A program made the position numbers and the translations under genes. Source: Paracoccus sp. M683 (GTDB lineage: Bacteria; Pseudomonadota; Alphaproteobacteria; Rhodobacterales; Rhodobacteraceae). From it: DNA of 32,315 nucleotides. Shown here piece by piece: positions 14,268 to 21,556 of the stretch. The DNA lies in assembly GCF_007096355.1 (NCBI RefSeq), contig NZ_VKDF01000019.1, positions 1 through 32,315 of the forward strand, read 5' to 3'. The first letter of the stretch is position 1; every line of letters begins with the position of its first letter. The notes under the pieces were generated by a model. That model saw only the letters and a list, made by a program, of their open reading frames with translations. It did not search any database and was not told where the DNA came from.

Positions 14268-14885
14268 TCAGAGATAGTTCCGGGCAACTGCAAGCGCGAC
14301 AGCCTGCGTCCGTGTCTTCGCATTGAGCTTGGCGCATGCCTTAACCGCGCGCTGCTTGACCGTCGATTCCGAGATCCCGAGGGTCTCTGCGGTTTCGGCC
14401 TGCCCGAGACCATCGCGAAAACACCGCAGCACATCGATTTCGCCATCGGTGAGCGAAGCCCGGTTTACGACGAGGTCGTTCCAGAGCGAGAACTTGGCTT
14501 GGGTGGTGAGGATTTCATCGTCCCGGAACTCCCGGTCGGCGCGCGAGATCGTCAGAAATGACCGTTTCCGTGCCACCTTTCGCGAGATCGCGACTCCGTA
14601 GTTGAGGCCGAACTTTCGCGCCTCAGGCATCACCCCCCGCATGTCGGGGATTTTCACCTCCGACCAACGGATCGCGCCCTCGTTGAGCATCGTCCAGGCC
14701 GCGATCGGGTCACCAAAGAAATAGTTGCGCTCTTCATAGATCTTTCGCCAGCCGTCCGGATAGCCGTTGTGCAGGTGCTCAGGACCCCTGTAGGTCAAGT
14801 TGAAGCCCATGATCCAGCCCGACGGTGCCAGCTCGTTCAGCTTTGCAACCTCACCGTCAAAGCTTGGAATAAGGTCGTGGAGCAT
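14268..14885 (-). CDS. luxR: LuxR-family quorum-sensing regulator
   Basis: A 205-residue regulator starting MLHDLIPSF, with GGGAG about 9 nt upstream of 14885; an in-frame ATG at 14909 is less likely. The N-terminal autoinducer-binding domain carries the expected pattern: GYPDGWRKIYEERNYFFGDP (Trp46, Tyr50, Asp59-Pro60) and the later Trp74. The C-terminal LuxR helix-turn-helix is LTDGEIDVLRCFRDGLGQAETAETLGISESTVKQRAVKACAKLNAKTR. A luxI gene lies in divergent orientation nearby, so the ligand is probably an acyl-homoserine lactone made by that enzyme. It likely acts on the nearby inverted repeats. Confidence 0.92.
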   Translation of the reverse strand: MLHDLIPSFDGEVAKLNELAPSGWIMGFNLTYRGPEHLHNGYPDGWRKIYEERNYFFGDPIAAWTMLNEGAIRWSEVKIPDMRGVMPEARKFGLNYGVAISRKVARKRSFLTISRADREFRDDEILTTQAKFSLWNDLVVNRASLTDGEIDVLRCFRDGLGQAETAETLGISESTVKQRAVKACAKLNAKTRTQAVALAVARNYL

Positions 14886-14940
14886 CGCAATCTCCCGGAA
14901 TATGCCCAAACGGTATGTCTTATCGGACTAACTGAAAAGT

Positions 14941-15009
14941 CATTTCTGCAGTTCTGCTAGAGACAACCTACGATGTTGTCGTTTAGAAAGGCAATCAACT
15001 GCAGGAAAA
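14941..15009. promoter_or_regulatory. luxR/luxI intergenic control region with candidate lux-type boxes
   Basis: Contains CATTTCTGCAGTT (14941-14953), which recurs exactly upstream of the virB operon, and a near copy in the other orientation, AACTGCAGGAAAA (14997-15009). Between them is a 19-bp dyad, GACAAC-N7-GTTGTC (14962-14980), the size of a lux box. The region separates luxR from the divergent orf-luxI unit. Confidence 0.5.
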
Positions 15010-15022
15010 CATCGGTGGCGCC

Positions 15023-15223
15023 ATGAGCTTGACAAGAATCCTGACCGAAGCGGAGTTCACCAAAGACATGGTGGAGACCATGCTCGAGTATTTTGACCAA
15101 TATGCAGTCGACGGTGTCCTCCGCGTGGAGGTCACGAATCGCGGGCTTTGGTTGCCAAATCCTATCGTCCCCGGTCGGCAGTTCCTGGGCCTGGCACGAC
15201 TTCCAGATGAGTTGAGGCACTAA
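15023..15223 (+). CDS. Small protein between luxR and luxI
   Basis: A 66-residue frame starting MSLTRILTEAEFTKDMVETM, with an amphipathic helical N-terminal half and a C-terminal half containing GLWLPNPIVPGRQFLGLARL. It ends 9 bp before the luxI start, so it is probably co-transcribed with luxI and may couple its translation. Its own ribosome binding site is weak and distant. No family recognised. A small modulator of LuxR, or simply a spacer ORF, are both possible. Confidence 0.5.
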   Translation: MSLTRILTEAEFTKDMVETMLEYFDQYAVDGVLRVEVTNRGLWLPNPIVPGRQFLGLARLPDELRH

Positions 15224-15232
15224 ATCCTGGTC

Positions 15233-15898
15233 ATGCACCTGCGACCGATCAATGCTGATACCACCTCAGAGGTGCGTATTGAGGTGATTACCCTCCCCGG
15301 GGATCTGGCCCGGTACCATTTGGTCGCAGCCTTCTTGCGCATGCGCAAAAAGGTCTTCGTCGACCAGAAAGCCTGGCGTCTGCACCATGCCGAAGACATT
15401 GAATTCGAACAGTATGATACCTTCGATACGACCTATGTGATCGCCCATCAGAACGGTCGTGTCGTGGGTGGCGCGAGGCTGAAGCGCACAGACCGCAGTC
15501 ATGGTTGGGGTTCGGTCGTCTACAGCTACATGATCCGGGATGCCTATCTGGGGCTGCTGCCCGGTCTTCCTCAAGATTTGTGCAGCAACAATCCTCCCAT
15601 GGACGACAGGACTTGGGAACTTACCAGGTTGATTGCCGATCCCACACTCGGCATCGTCGAGGCGATTCTTGAAGTTGCGAATGCCTATCTGTTCGCGGTT
15701 GGCGCGGGAAAATGCCTCTTTCTCGGATCCCCCGCTTTCATGCGGATGGCGACCAGGCTCGGTTGGTCGCCGATGCGGCTCGGTGAGGTCGTCGAGAACG
15801 AAAGCGGCCGGTTCATTGCCTTCGGTTGCGACGTCATTACGCCGGCCGAGGTAAGGGCCAGCAAAGTGAGAGATTCTGACAAGGTCCGTCAAAGCTAA
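15233..15898 (+). CDS. luxI: LuxI-family acyl-homoserine lactone synthase
   Basis: A 221-residue autoinducer synthase that joins an acyl-ACP and S-adenosylmethionine to form an acyl-homoserine lactone. Conserved positions are present: FLRMRKKVFVDQKAWRL (Arg, Phe42, Trp48), EFEQYDTFD (acidic residues), VVGGARL (Arg82) and WELTRL (Glu129 and Arg132). The rest follows the family's GNAT-like fold, with FMRMATRLGW near residue 180. The chain length of the signal cannot be told from sequence. It lies 9 bp after a small ORF, divergent from luxR and just upstream of the virB operon, so it probably reports cell density to the transfer genes. Confidence 0.93.
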   Translation: MHLRPINADTTSEVRIEVITLPGDLARYHLVAAFLRMRKKVFVDQKAWRLHHAEDIEFEQYDTFDTTYVIAHQNGRVVGGARLKRTDRSHGWGSVVYSYMIRDAYLGLLPGLPQDLCSNNPPMDDRTWELTRLIADPTLGIVEAILEVANAYLFAVGAGKCLFLGSPAFMRMATRLGWSPMRLGEVVENESGRFIAFGCDVITPAEVRASKVRDSDKVRQS

Positions 15899-15913
15899 GT
15901 ACTGCTGCTGGTT

Positions 15914-15925
15914 GCAGAAAACTGC
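15914..15925. promoter_or_regulatory. GCAG-N4-CTGC dyad downstream of luxI
   Basis: GCAGAAAACTGC resembles the TGCAG-rich elements at 14941 and 16025 and lies in the same luxI-virB gap. A weak candidate for an additional regulator site. Confidence 0.3.
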
Positions 15926-16024
15926 CCGTAAACATCGGCGAGTCCTTTCTTGGCAAATCTCTGCAAGTCTCCTAGTTTACCTCAAAAGGCACCAAGATGT
16001 GCTGAAAACTGAAACTAGGGCCTT

Positions 16025-16061
16025 GCATTTCTGCAGTTTTGCGTCGAAACTGCAGAAATGC
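16025..16061. promoter_or_regulatory. Perfect inverted repeat upstream of the virB operon
   Basis: GCATTTCTGCAGTTT (16025-16039) and AAACTGCAGAAATGC (16047-16061) are exact inverse 15-mers with a 7-nt spacer. The left arm shares a 17-nt stretch with the luxR/luxI intergenic region with one difference (14941-14957). It ends 8 bp before the ribosome binding site of the first gene. It may be a LuxR operator or an RNA hairpin in the leader. Confidence 0.65.
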
Positions 16062-16081
16062 GGGCGGTGAGAGGCTGACCC

Positions 16082-16426
16082 GTGACCGACAACCACACCA
16101 AGCTTGGTGGCGCACCCTATGCGGTCAGTGAAAGCGGAATCAGACAGCTCCTCGGCGAAGGATGGCGGCTGGAAGCCGAATGCATCGAATCGGCCGCCGA
16201 ACGACATTCAAACATCTTCGGGCGTTGGGCGGTTCGGATCGTCGCGCCAGACGAGTCGATTGCCCGCTATCTCACAACGACACGCAACATCATGGAAATG
16301 CGTCTTTTCAAGACGACCAATGGGCTTATCTCTTTCATGGACGGCCTTGGCGTGGCTGGCCCAAGAGTACCCATGCGAAAAGGCGAGATCTTCGTCCAGA
16401 ACCTTTCCGGGCCAGAAGAAGAGTAG
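16082..16426 (+). CDS. First gene of the virB operon, unknown function
   Basis: A 114-residue soluble protein starting at GTG 16082, with GAGAGG at 16069-16074. Sequence begins MTDNHTKLGGAPYAVSESGI; segments include FGRWAVRIVAPDESIARYLTT and GLISFMDGLGVAGPRVPMRKG. No family recognised. It sits directly behind a perfect inverted repeat and upstream of virB1, so it is probably expressed with the secretion system. A regulatory or accessory role is inference. Confidence 0.65.
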   Translation: MTDNHTKLGGAPYAVSESGIRQLLGEGWRLEAECIESAAERHSNIFGRWAVRIVAPDESIARYLTTTRNIMEMRLFKTTNGLISFMDGLGVAGPRVPMRKGEIFVQNLSGPEEE

Positions 16427-16472
16427 AGAAGCGCTTGCGCAGCACAAGCGGACCCGCTGTTTCGGTCTGCTT

Positions 16473-17162
16473 ATGGTTGCGGTGGTCGTCTCGTCCTTTG
16501 CTGTCTTGCCGGCCAAGGGCAAAGCCGACGTCATCCGCTTCGGCGCAGCGTCCGACGACGCGGCACCCAGCATCGACCCCCGCCAGCGTGCGGTTTATCG
16601 CTACGATCGGCGCGGCGAACTGATCCTGCCGCCGGAACCGGAGGGCGTACTGCCGTCGCCAGACGAGCTGGCGCCGGCGGGCAGATCCACCTCCGGCCAG
16701 ATGAACTTCAGCGCCGGGGAGATCCCGGTCGGCAGCTATCCGACGGCGCTGGAGGGGGTGCGGGCGACGGCCGCGCGCTACCAGAACCATCCGGCGATCT
16801 CGGCGGCAGGCTTAAGCCGCGGCGAATGGATGGCGCTCTTCCAGGCGATGATCTGGCAGGAATCGCGCTTCAATCCGGGGGCGGTGAGCCCCAAGGGGGC
16901 GCGGGGCCTGGCGCAGCTGATGCCCGGCACCGCGGCGCGGCTTGGGGTGAACCCGCGCGACCCGATGCAGAATCTCGATGGCGGCGCGCGCTATCTGCTC
17001 ACCCAGCTTGGCACCTTCCGCTCTCCAATGCTGGCGCTGGCGGCCTATAACGCCGGTCCCGGCGCCGTGCGCAAATATGGCGGTGTGCCGCCCTACCCGG
17101 AAACCAGGAACTACGTGGTGAAGATCCTGTCGCATCACGCAAGGCTGATGGGTTCCCGATGA
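16473..17162 (+). CDS. virB1: VirB1-like lytic transglycosylase
   Basis: A 229-residue exported muramidase that locally opens peptidoglycan for assembly of the type IV secretion channel. The SLT domain spans about residues 110-220: FQAMIWQESRFNP with catalytic Glu130, SPKGARGLAQLMPGTA, LDGGARYLLTQLG and LALAAYNAGPGAV. The start is uncertain. ATG 16473 gives a short signal-like N-terminus (VAVVVSSFAVLPAKGKA) but has no clear ribosome binding site, and in-frame codons upstream back to the previous gene encode basic residues suitable for a longer signal. A second SLT domain appears later in the same operon. Confidence 0.9.
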   Translation: MVAVVVSSFAVLPAKGKADVIRFGAASDDAAPSIDPRQRAVYRYDRRGELILPPEPEGVLPSPDELAPAGRSTSGQMNFSAGEIPVGSYPTALEGVRATAARYQNHPAISAAGLSRGEWMALFQAMIWQESRFNPGAVSPKGARGLAQLMPGTAARLGVNPRDPMQNLDGGARYLLTQLGTFRSPMLALAAYNAGPGAVRKYGGVPPYPETRNYVVKILSHHARLMGSR

Positions 17163-17183
17163 AGAGGTGCCGCATCTGAAACC

Positions 17184-17224
17184 GGCCGGGGCGGTCCACG
17201 TTTGGCGACCGAGCCGCCCCGGCC
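17184..17224 (+). promoter_or_regulatory. Strong hairpin between virB1 and virB2
   Basis: GGCCGGGGCGG (17184-17194) and CCGCCCCGGCC (17214-17224) form a perfect 11-bp stem with a 19-nt loop, ending 31 bp before the virB2 start. No U-run follows. It may stabilise the pilin mRNA, direct processing, or act as a partial attenuator. Confidence 0.55.
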
Positions 17225-17255
17225 TTCGATCAACGAAACCAGAAAGGAATCGCAG

Positions 17256-17627
17256 ATGCGGGTTCTTACCACGACGCCTTGCGCAGTGACAAAGGCGGCC
17301 ACCCGGCCCAGCTGGAAAGCGGGAAGAGGGGTCACAGCCCTGCTCCTGGCCATCCTGCTCCTCTCGGCCAACCACGCCCTGGCCCAGACAACCGGCACGG
17401 GGGGCGGTGTGCAGTTCAGCAAGATCGACACGCTCGGCACGAGCTTCCTGACCTGGCTCAAGGGCAACCCGATCACGCTCTTCTTCACCGTGGCGCTGAT
17501 CGTGACCGGGCTCCTGGCAGCCTTCAACCGCATCAGCTGGATGTGGGTACTGATGATCTGCGTCGGCGCGTTCTTTGCTTTCGGCGCGACCAATATCGTC
17601 ACACAGCTGAAAGCTGTGTTCACCTGA
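17256..17627 (+). CDS. virB2: VirB2 major pilin
   Basis: A 123-residue pilin precursor. A long signal peptide runs to about residue 44 (TALLLAILLLSANHALAQ). It is followed by a short Gly-rich segment and two membrane helices, about 72-90 (ITLFFTVALIVTGLLAAF) and 95-115 (WMWVLMICVGAFFAFGATNIV), the standard VirB2/TrbC layout. AAAGGAA precedes the start at 17256; an earlier ATG at 17202 would start just after the upstream hairpin and is less likely. The stop overlaps the virB3 start (TGATG). The subunits polymerise into the conjugative pilus. Confidence 0.92.
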   Translation: MRVLTTTPCAVTKAATRPSWKAGRGVTALLLAILLLSANHALAQTTGTGGGVQFSKIDTLGTSFLTWLKGNPITLFFTVALIVTGLLAAFNRISWMWVLMICVGAFFAFGATNIVTQLKAVFT

Positions 17628-17905
17628 TGACCGAGAGAACCCCCGTCATTCTCGGGCTTTCGAGGCAGGCCAATCTTGCTGGCCTGCCCATGCCCTATAC
17701 GCTGGCGGTCGGGGCGCTGATCATGTTGCCCTTCATCTGGTTCAAGTGGATGCCATGGCTGCTGACCGGCCTTCTGTGGTATCCGGCAGCCCGTGTCGCC
17801 GCGATCATCAACCCACACGGCCATCGTGTTTTGGCCGTCATTTTTCAGCGGACGCCGCCGAAATTGGCGGCAACCAGGGAAAAAAGGGTCCGTCGCTATG
17901 TTTAA
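17627..17905 (+). CDS. virB3: VirB3 inner-membrane protein
   Basis: A 92-residue protein starting MTERTPVILGLSRQANLAGLP, with one long hydrophobic region (YTLAVGALIMLPFIWFKWMPWLLTGLLW, about 24-51), typical of VirB3. The ATG overlaps the virB2 stop and the stop overlaps the virB4 start by 8 bp. VirB3 supports pilus assembly together with VirB4. Confidence 0.92.
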   Translation: MTERTPVILGLSRQANLAGLPMPYTLAVGALIMLPFIWFKWMPWLLTGLLWYPAARVAAIINPHGHRVLAVIFQRTPPKLAATREKRVRRYV

Positions 17906-20261
17906 CGCCCGCGACATGAACGAGTTGAGCGAACGTGCGCGGGCGGTCCTGCCGGCCGACATGAAGCTCTACCGGCACATGCCCTATGTGCTTGAGGTCG
18001 ATGACGAAACGATCCGCACCCGCGAGAACGGCCTGATGATGGCCATGGAAGTGACCGGCATCGACGGCACGACCAGTTCGGACGGTGATATCCGCGAATT
18101 GCGGCGGGCGTTTGCACATGTCCTCGACGGTCTTGACGAACGCTTCACGATCTATGTCCACCGGATGATGCGCACTGCCGAGTTCGGATTGAAACCGATC
18201 CGTGGCGACGGTTTTGCGGCGGATGTGGATCGTGCATGGCAGGCGCATCTGGCCAGCAGGAACCTGCATGATTTCGTGCTGGTGCTGACGGTCGTTCGCA
18301 ACCAGGTGCAGCCTTTGCGGGTGCCGCTCTTCGGGAAGGCGGCCAACCGCCTTCTCGGCAACAATACGGCCAAGCGGCTGCACGAATTGCGTGAGGTTGT
18401 GTCGATCATCGAGACAAGCCTTGCGGTGCGTACGCGCCGACTGAAGATCGGTGACGGAAGCCTCCTTGGCTTCCTGTCGGCCATCAACACGGCGGTTCTG
18501 CGCAAGGAATATCGTGGATCGCGGACCATGATCGCCGAGGATGTATCGAATATCGCCGTGGCCTTCGATCCGAGCAGGGGGTCGATGAAGGTCGAGGAAG
18601 GTTTCGACCGGCCGCGTTATGCGGCGACGCTGGCGATCTGGAAATACAGCGAGACCACCTGGCCGGGGATGCTCGATGCGCTCGACACCTCGATTGACAT
18701 GGTGATCTGCCACTCCTTCACACCAGTCGCCAATCACAAGATTTCGGGGCGGGTGAAGCGCCGCGTCAACCAGATCCGTGCCGCCGGCGATCTGGTGCCG
18801 ACAATCGAGGCGCAACTGCTTCAGGCTGCGGATGACGTGGAAACCGGGAAACTCGCGATCGGCGCGCATCAGCTGTCGATCACGATATTCGCAGACAGTG
18901 AAGCGGAGCTGGACGCCCGTGTGTCGCATATCCGCGGCATTGCCGAGCGGATGAAGGTGACGCTGACACGCACCATGCGCGCGCAAGAGGCGACTTTCTT
19001 CGCGCAGCACCCCGGCAACCAGGATTATCAGTGCTTTGAGATGGCCGTCAGCACGGTCACATTTGCCGATATGGCATCGCTGCACATGGAGGATGCCGGC
19101 ACAGCTGCTGCCGGGCTGCCCTGGCAGACACCAATAACAGTGCTGGAAACGGCGGGCGGTTGCGCGCATCGCTTCAGCTGGCACAAGCCCGGCAAGCCCG
19201 CGCCTGCTGACCCGACGCTTGGCCACACGCTGGTTCTCGGCCCGTCCGATGCGGGTAAATCGACGACAATGGCCTTTCTGGCGACGCAGGCGATGCGGGC
19301 CGGTATCCGTCTCATCCTCTTCGACAAGGACAAGGCATTGCGTCCGGTGGTGACGGCGCTTGGCGGCCGCTATGCGGAAATCCTTGCCGGTCAGCCGACC
19401 GGGCTGAACCCGCTTTTGACCGAAAGCGGCCCGCGTGGCGAAGCCTGGCAGATGGACTGGCTGTCAACGCTGGTTGAGCGCGGTGGTGAGAGGCTGACGC
19501 CGCAGCAGTCCGAGGCGCTGAAATCGGCGATCCGGCAGAACGGGCAGGCCCCGGCCGAGCTTCGGGATTTCCGGCATTTTCAGGACCTGATCGGCGATGT
19601 GAACGATGGCCGCAACCTGGCCATGAGGATCGGCGAATGGGGACCCTCGGGCCGCTATGGCTGGGTTTTTGGCGAAGCGGAGCGTCCGATTGTCGATTTC
19701 GAGGGCGCGGGCAACGTGCTCGGGATCGATCTGACGGAGATCCTTGACCTGCCGATCGAGCGCACGGCGGTGCTGAGTTATATCTTCCGACGCCTCGAAC
19801 TGATGTTCGAGGATCATATTCCGACTGCCCTGCTGATCGATGAGGCCAGCCGGGTGATGGATGACGATTATTTCTCGCTGCGGGTTCCGAAATGGCTTCC
19901 GACCGTGCGGAAACAGAACGTCCTGATGTTCCTGATGACGCAGTTCCCGAGCCAGATCCGGGACAGCAAGGCAAAGTCGATCCTCGAAGGTCTGCCGAAC
20001 CGGATGCTGTTCCCGAACAGCCGGGCGACCGAGCGGGACTATGACGGCTATGGCCTGACCGAGAACCAGATCGGCTTTCTGCTGAATGGATCGCGCGGAC
20101 AGCGCGAAGTGCTGTTCAATGGTCATACTGGCTCGACAGTGCTGAATGCCGATCTGTCCGCATTGGGACCGCTCCTGGCCGCGCTTGGCAGCGATACTGC
20201 CGCGAAACAGGCTTTTGGCGATGATTACGCAACAAGATCGAATTTCTGGAGGATCGAATAA
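17898..20261 (+). CDS. virB4: VirB4 assembly ATPase
   Basis: A 787-residue ATPase that powers pilus biogenesis and substrate passage at the inner membrane. The start at 17898 (MFNARDMNELSERA) overlaps virB3 by 8 bp; an upstream in-frame ATG at 17793 lies inside virB3. The N-terminal CagE/TrbE/VirB4 domain is followed by Walker A GPSDAGKST (about 448-456) and Walker B TALLIDEAS (Asp648/Glu649). Later motifs include LMTQFPSQIRDS, as in the family. Length is normal and no disruption is seen. Confidence 0.95.
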   Translation: MFNARDMNELSERARAVLPADMKLYRHMPYVLEVDDETIRTRENGLMMAMEVTGIDGTTSSDGDIRELRRAFAHVLDGLDERFTIYVHRMMRTAEFGLKPIRGDGFAADVDRAWQAHLASRNLHDFVLVLTVVRNQVQPLRVPLFGKAANRLLGNNTAKRLHELREVVSIIETSLAVRTRRLKIGDGSLLGFLSAINTAVLRKEYRGSRTMIAEDVSNIAVAFDPSRGSMKVEEGFDRPRYAATLAIWKYSETTWPGMLDALDTSIDMVICHSFTPVANHKISGRVKRRVNQIRAAGDLVPTIEAQLLQAADDVETGKLAIGAHQLSITIFADSEAELDARVSHIRGIAERMKVTLTRTMRAQEATFFAQHPGNQDYQCFEMAVSTVTFADMASLHMEDAGTAAAGLPWQTPITVLETAGGCAHRFSWHKPGKPAPADPTLGHTLVLGPSDAGKSTTMAFLATQAMRAGIRLILFDKDKALRPVVTALGGRYAEILAGQPTGLNPLLTESGPRGEAWQMDWLSTLVERGGERLTPQQSEALKSAIRQNGQAPAELRDFRHFQDLIGDVNDGRNLAMRIGEWGPSGRYGWVFGEAERPIVDFEGAGNVLGIDLTEILDLPIERTAVLSYIFRRLELMFEDHIPTALLIDEASRVMDDDYFSLRVPKWLPTVRKQNVLMFLMTQFPSQIRDSKAKSILEGLPNRMLFPNSRATERDYDGYGLTENQIGFLLNGSRGQREVLFNGHTGSTVLNADLSALGPLLAALGSDTAAKQAFGDDYATRSNFWRIE

Positions 20262-20262
20262 G

Positions 20263-20412
20263 ATGACGAAGGCGATTATCCTGCTTCTGACCGCCCTGCC
20301 GCTGCTGGCAGCCTGTGGCGAGACACCAATCAAGAAGAGCAACTGCTGGTCCAGCATGGCCCTGCTTCACTCTGACGATTGCGATTTCCGCTATGTTCCT
20401 GCGGCGAAGTGA
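20263..20412 (+). CDS. Tiny lipoprotein, VirB7-like candidate
   Basis: A 49-residue lipoprotein starting MTKAIILLLTALPLLAAC, with lipobox LAAC at about residues 15-18. The short mature part ends DCDFRYVPAAK and has two more cysteines. TGGAGG precedes the start, which lies 1 bp after virB4; its 3' end overlaps the next gene by 20 bp. In size and type it resembles VirB7, the lipoprotein that stabilises VirB9, but VirB7 usually sits between virB6 and virB8. It could instead be an entry-exclusion lipoprotein. Confidence 0.65.
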   Translation: MTKAIILLLTALPLLAACGETPIKKSNCWSSMALLHSDDCDFRYVPAAK

Positions 20413-21556
20413 ACGGACCGGCAGGCGGACGACCCGTCTGCTGATGGCGGCCAGCGTGGCCGCGGCACCGCTTGCGGTGCTGGCCCAGGGTGTGCCCGAT
20501 ATCGACGCCAAGGGCATTCTCGCCATCATCCTGCAACTCGACACCGGTCATGAGACCAGGACTGCGGAGATCGAGGAAACAGCGCGTCAGACGGAGCTTC
20601 TGTCGCGCGAAAAGGAACAGTTGGCGGCGCTCGATGGCACGCTGAAACTGCTGACCGGAACCAGTACCTTTATTCCGGGTCTGGAAGATGGCTCCGGCGC
20701 AGGCAGTGCCTATGCGGCTTCCACGGTCTATGCGATCGACGACAACAATCCCTATGTCGATCGGATCATGGGCGATGCGCCCGTGACGATCGAGCAGATG
20801 ATCGCGGAGACGGCGATCAGGTTCGGCGGTCATCCGGCCCTTGGCCGGGCGGGCATCAACGCGGTGGAGTTCCGCTGCTGGTTTCAGGCGCTGGTGAAGC
20901 AGGAATCGAATTTTTCCATCGGCGCGAAAAGCCCGAAGGCTGCCTTCGGGCTCACGCAGATCATCCCCGGCACGGCGCAATATCTGGGCATCTATCCGGC
21001 CTATTACGACGATCCGCGGCTGCAACTGGAAGGCGGTGCGCGGTATCTGCTGGAACAGCTGGGCCAGTTCGGCCGGATGGAACTGGCGCTTGCCGCCTAT
21101 AATGCTGGTCCCGGCGCGGTGCAGAAATACAATGGCATCCCGCCTTACAAAGAGACCCAGGATTATGTGCGCAAGATCAGCGGCTATTACAGCCGCTATG
21201 CCGCGCGCATGGGCGGCGCGGCCGATGCGATCGGCACGCTCGATCCCAAGGATCTGGCGATTGCCGAGGCCTCGAACCTGTCGGATGCCGGGACGCATTA
21301 CGCCGCCTGGTCAATGGACACGATGACTGCTTCCGCCACGCGGCTGCGCTCGATCCTCAGTCAGATCGAGGGCACGCAGTCGGTCAAGGAAGCGATGGAT
21401 CTGAATACATATGCGCGGGGCGAGGTTGCGCGCATGGGCAATATCCTGATCCGGCTGATGGCGACACGCCAGAAGATCGAGGCAGCGCGGAATGCGCTGC
21501 TGATCCAAGCCTATATCGCAGATGAAAAATATTTGCAGGTGAGGTTGGAACCATGA
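20393..21556 (+). CDS. VirB5-like protein with an inserted lytic transglycosylase domain
   Basis: A 387-residue chimera. The N-terminus has a signal peptide ending LAQGVPDID, the same junction as VirB5 downstream. Then come a helical segment with KEQLAALDGTL (about 60-90), an SLT domain about 150-265 (FQALVKQESNFS with catalytic Glu171, FGLTQIIPGTA, LALAAYNAGPGAV), and a C-terminal VirB5-like helix pair. That last region (TQSVKEAMDLNTYARGE and IADEKYL) aligns with TTNLKEAIDLNTRVTGE and ADEEKYL of the next gene. It may place a peptidoglycan cutter at the pilus tip or base. The start codon lies within the lipoprotein gene and has no clear ribosome binding site. Confidence 0.85.
   Translation: MFLRRSERTGRRTTRLLMAASVAAAPLAVLAQGVPDIDAKGILAIILQLDTGHETRTAEIEETARQTELLSREKEQLAALDGTLKLLTGTSTFIPGLEDGSGAGSAYAASTVYAIDDNNPYVDRIMGDAPVTIEQMIAETAIRFGGHPALGRAGINAVEFRCWFQALVKQESNFSIGAKSPKAAFGLTQIIPGTAQYLGIYPAYYDDPRLQLEGGARYLLEQLGQFGRMELALAAYNAGPGAVQKYNGIPPYKETQDYVRKISGYYSRYAARMGGAADAIGTLDPKDLAIAEASNLSDAGTHYAAWSMDTMTASATRLRSILSQIEGTQSVKEAMDLNTYARGEVARMGNILIRLMATRQKIEAARNALLIQAYIADEKYLQVRLEP

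Noticed and set aside
16104..16472. N-terminal extension of virB1 to 16104
   Set aside because: It would be read out of frame across the whole preceding gene and adds Ser/Arg-rich sequence unlike any VirB1.
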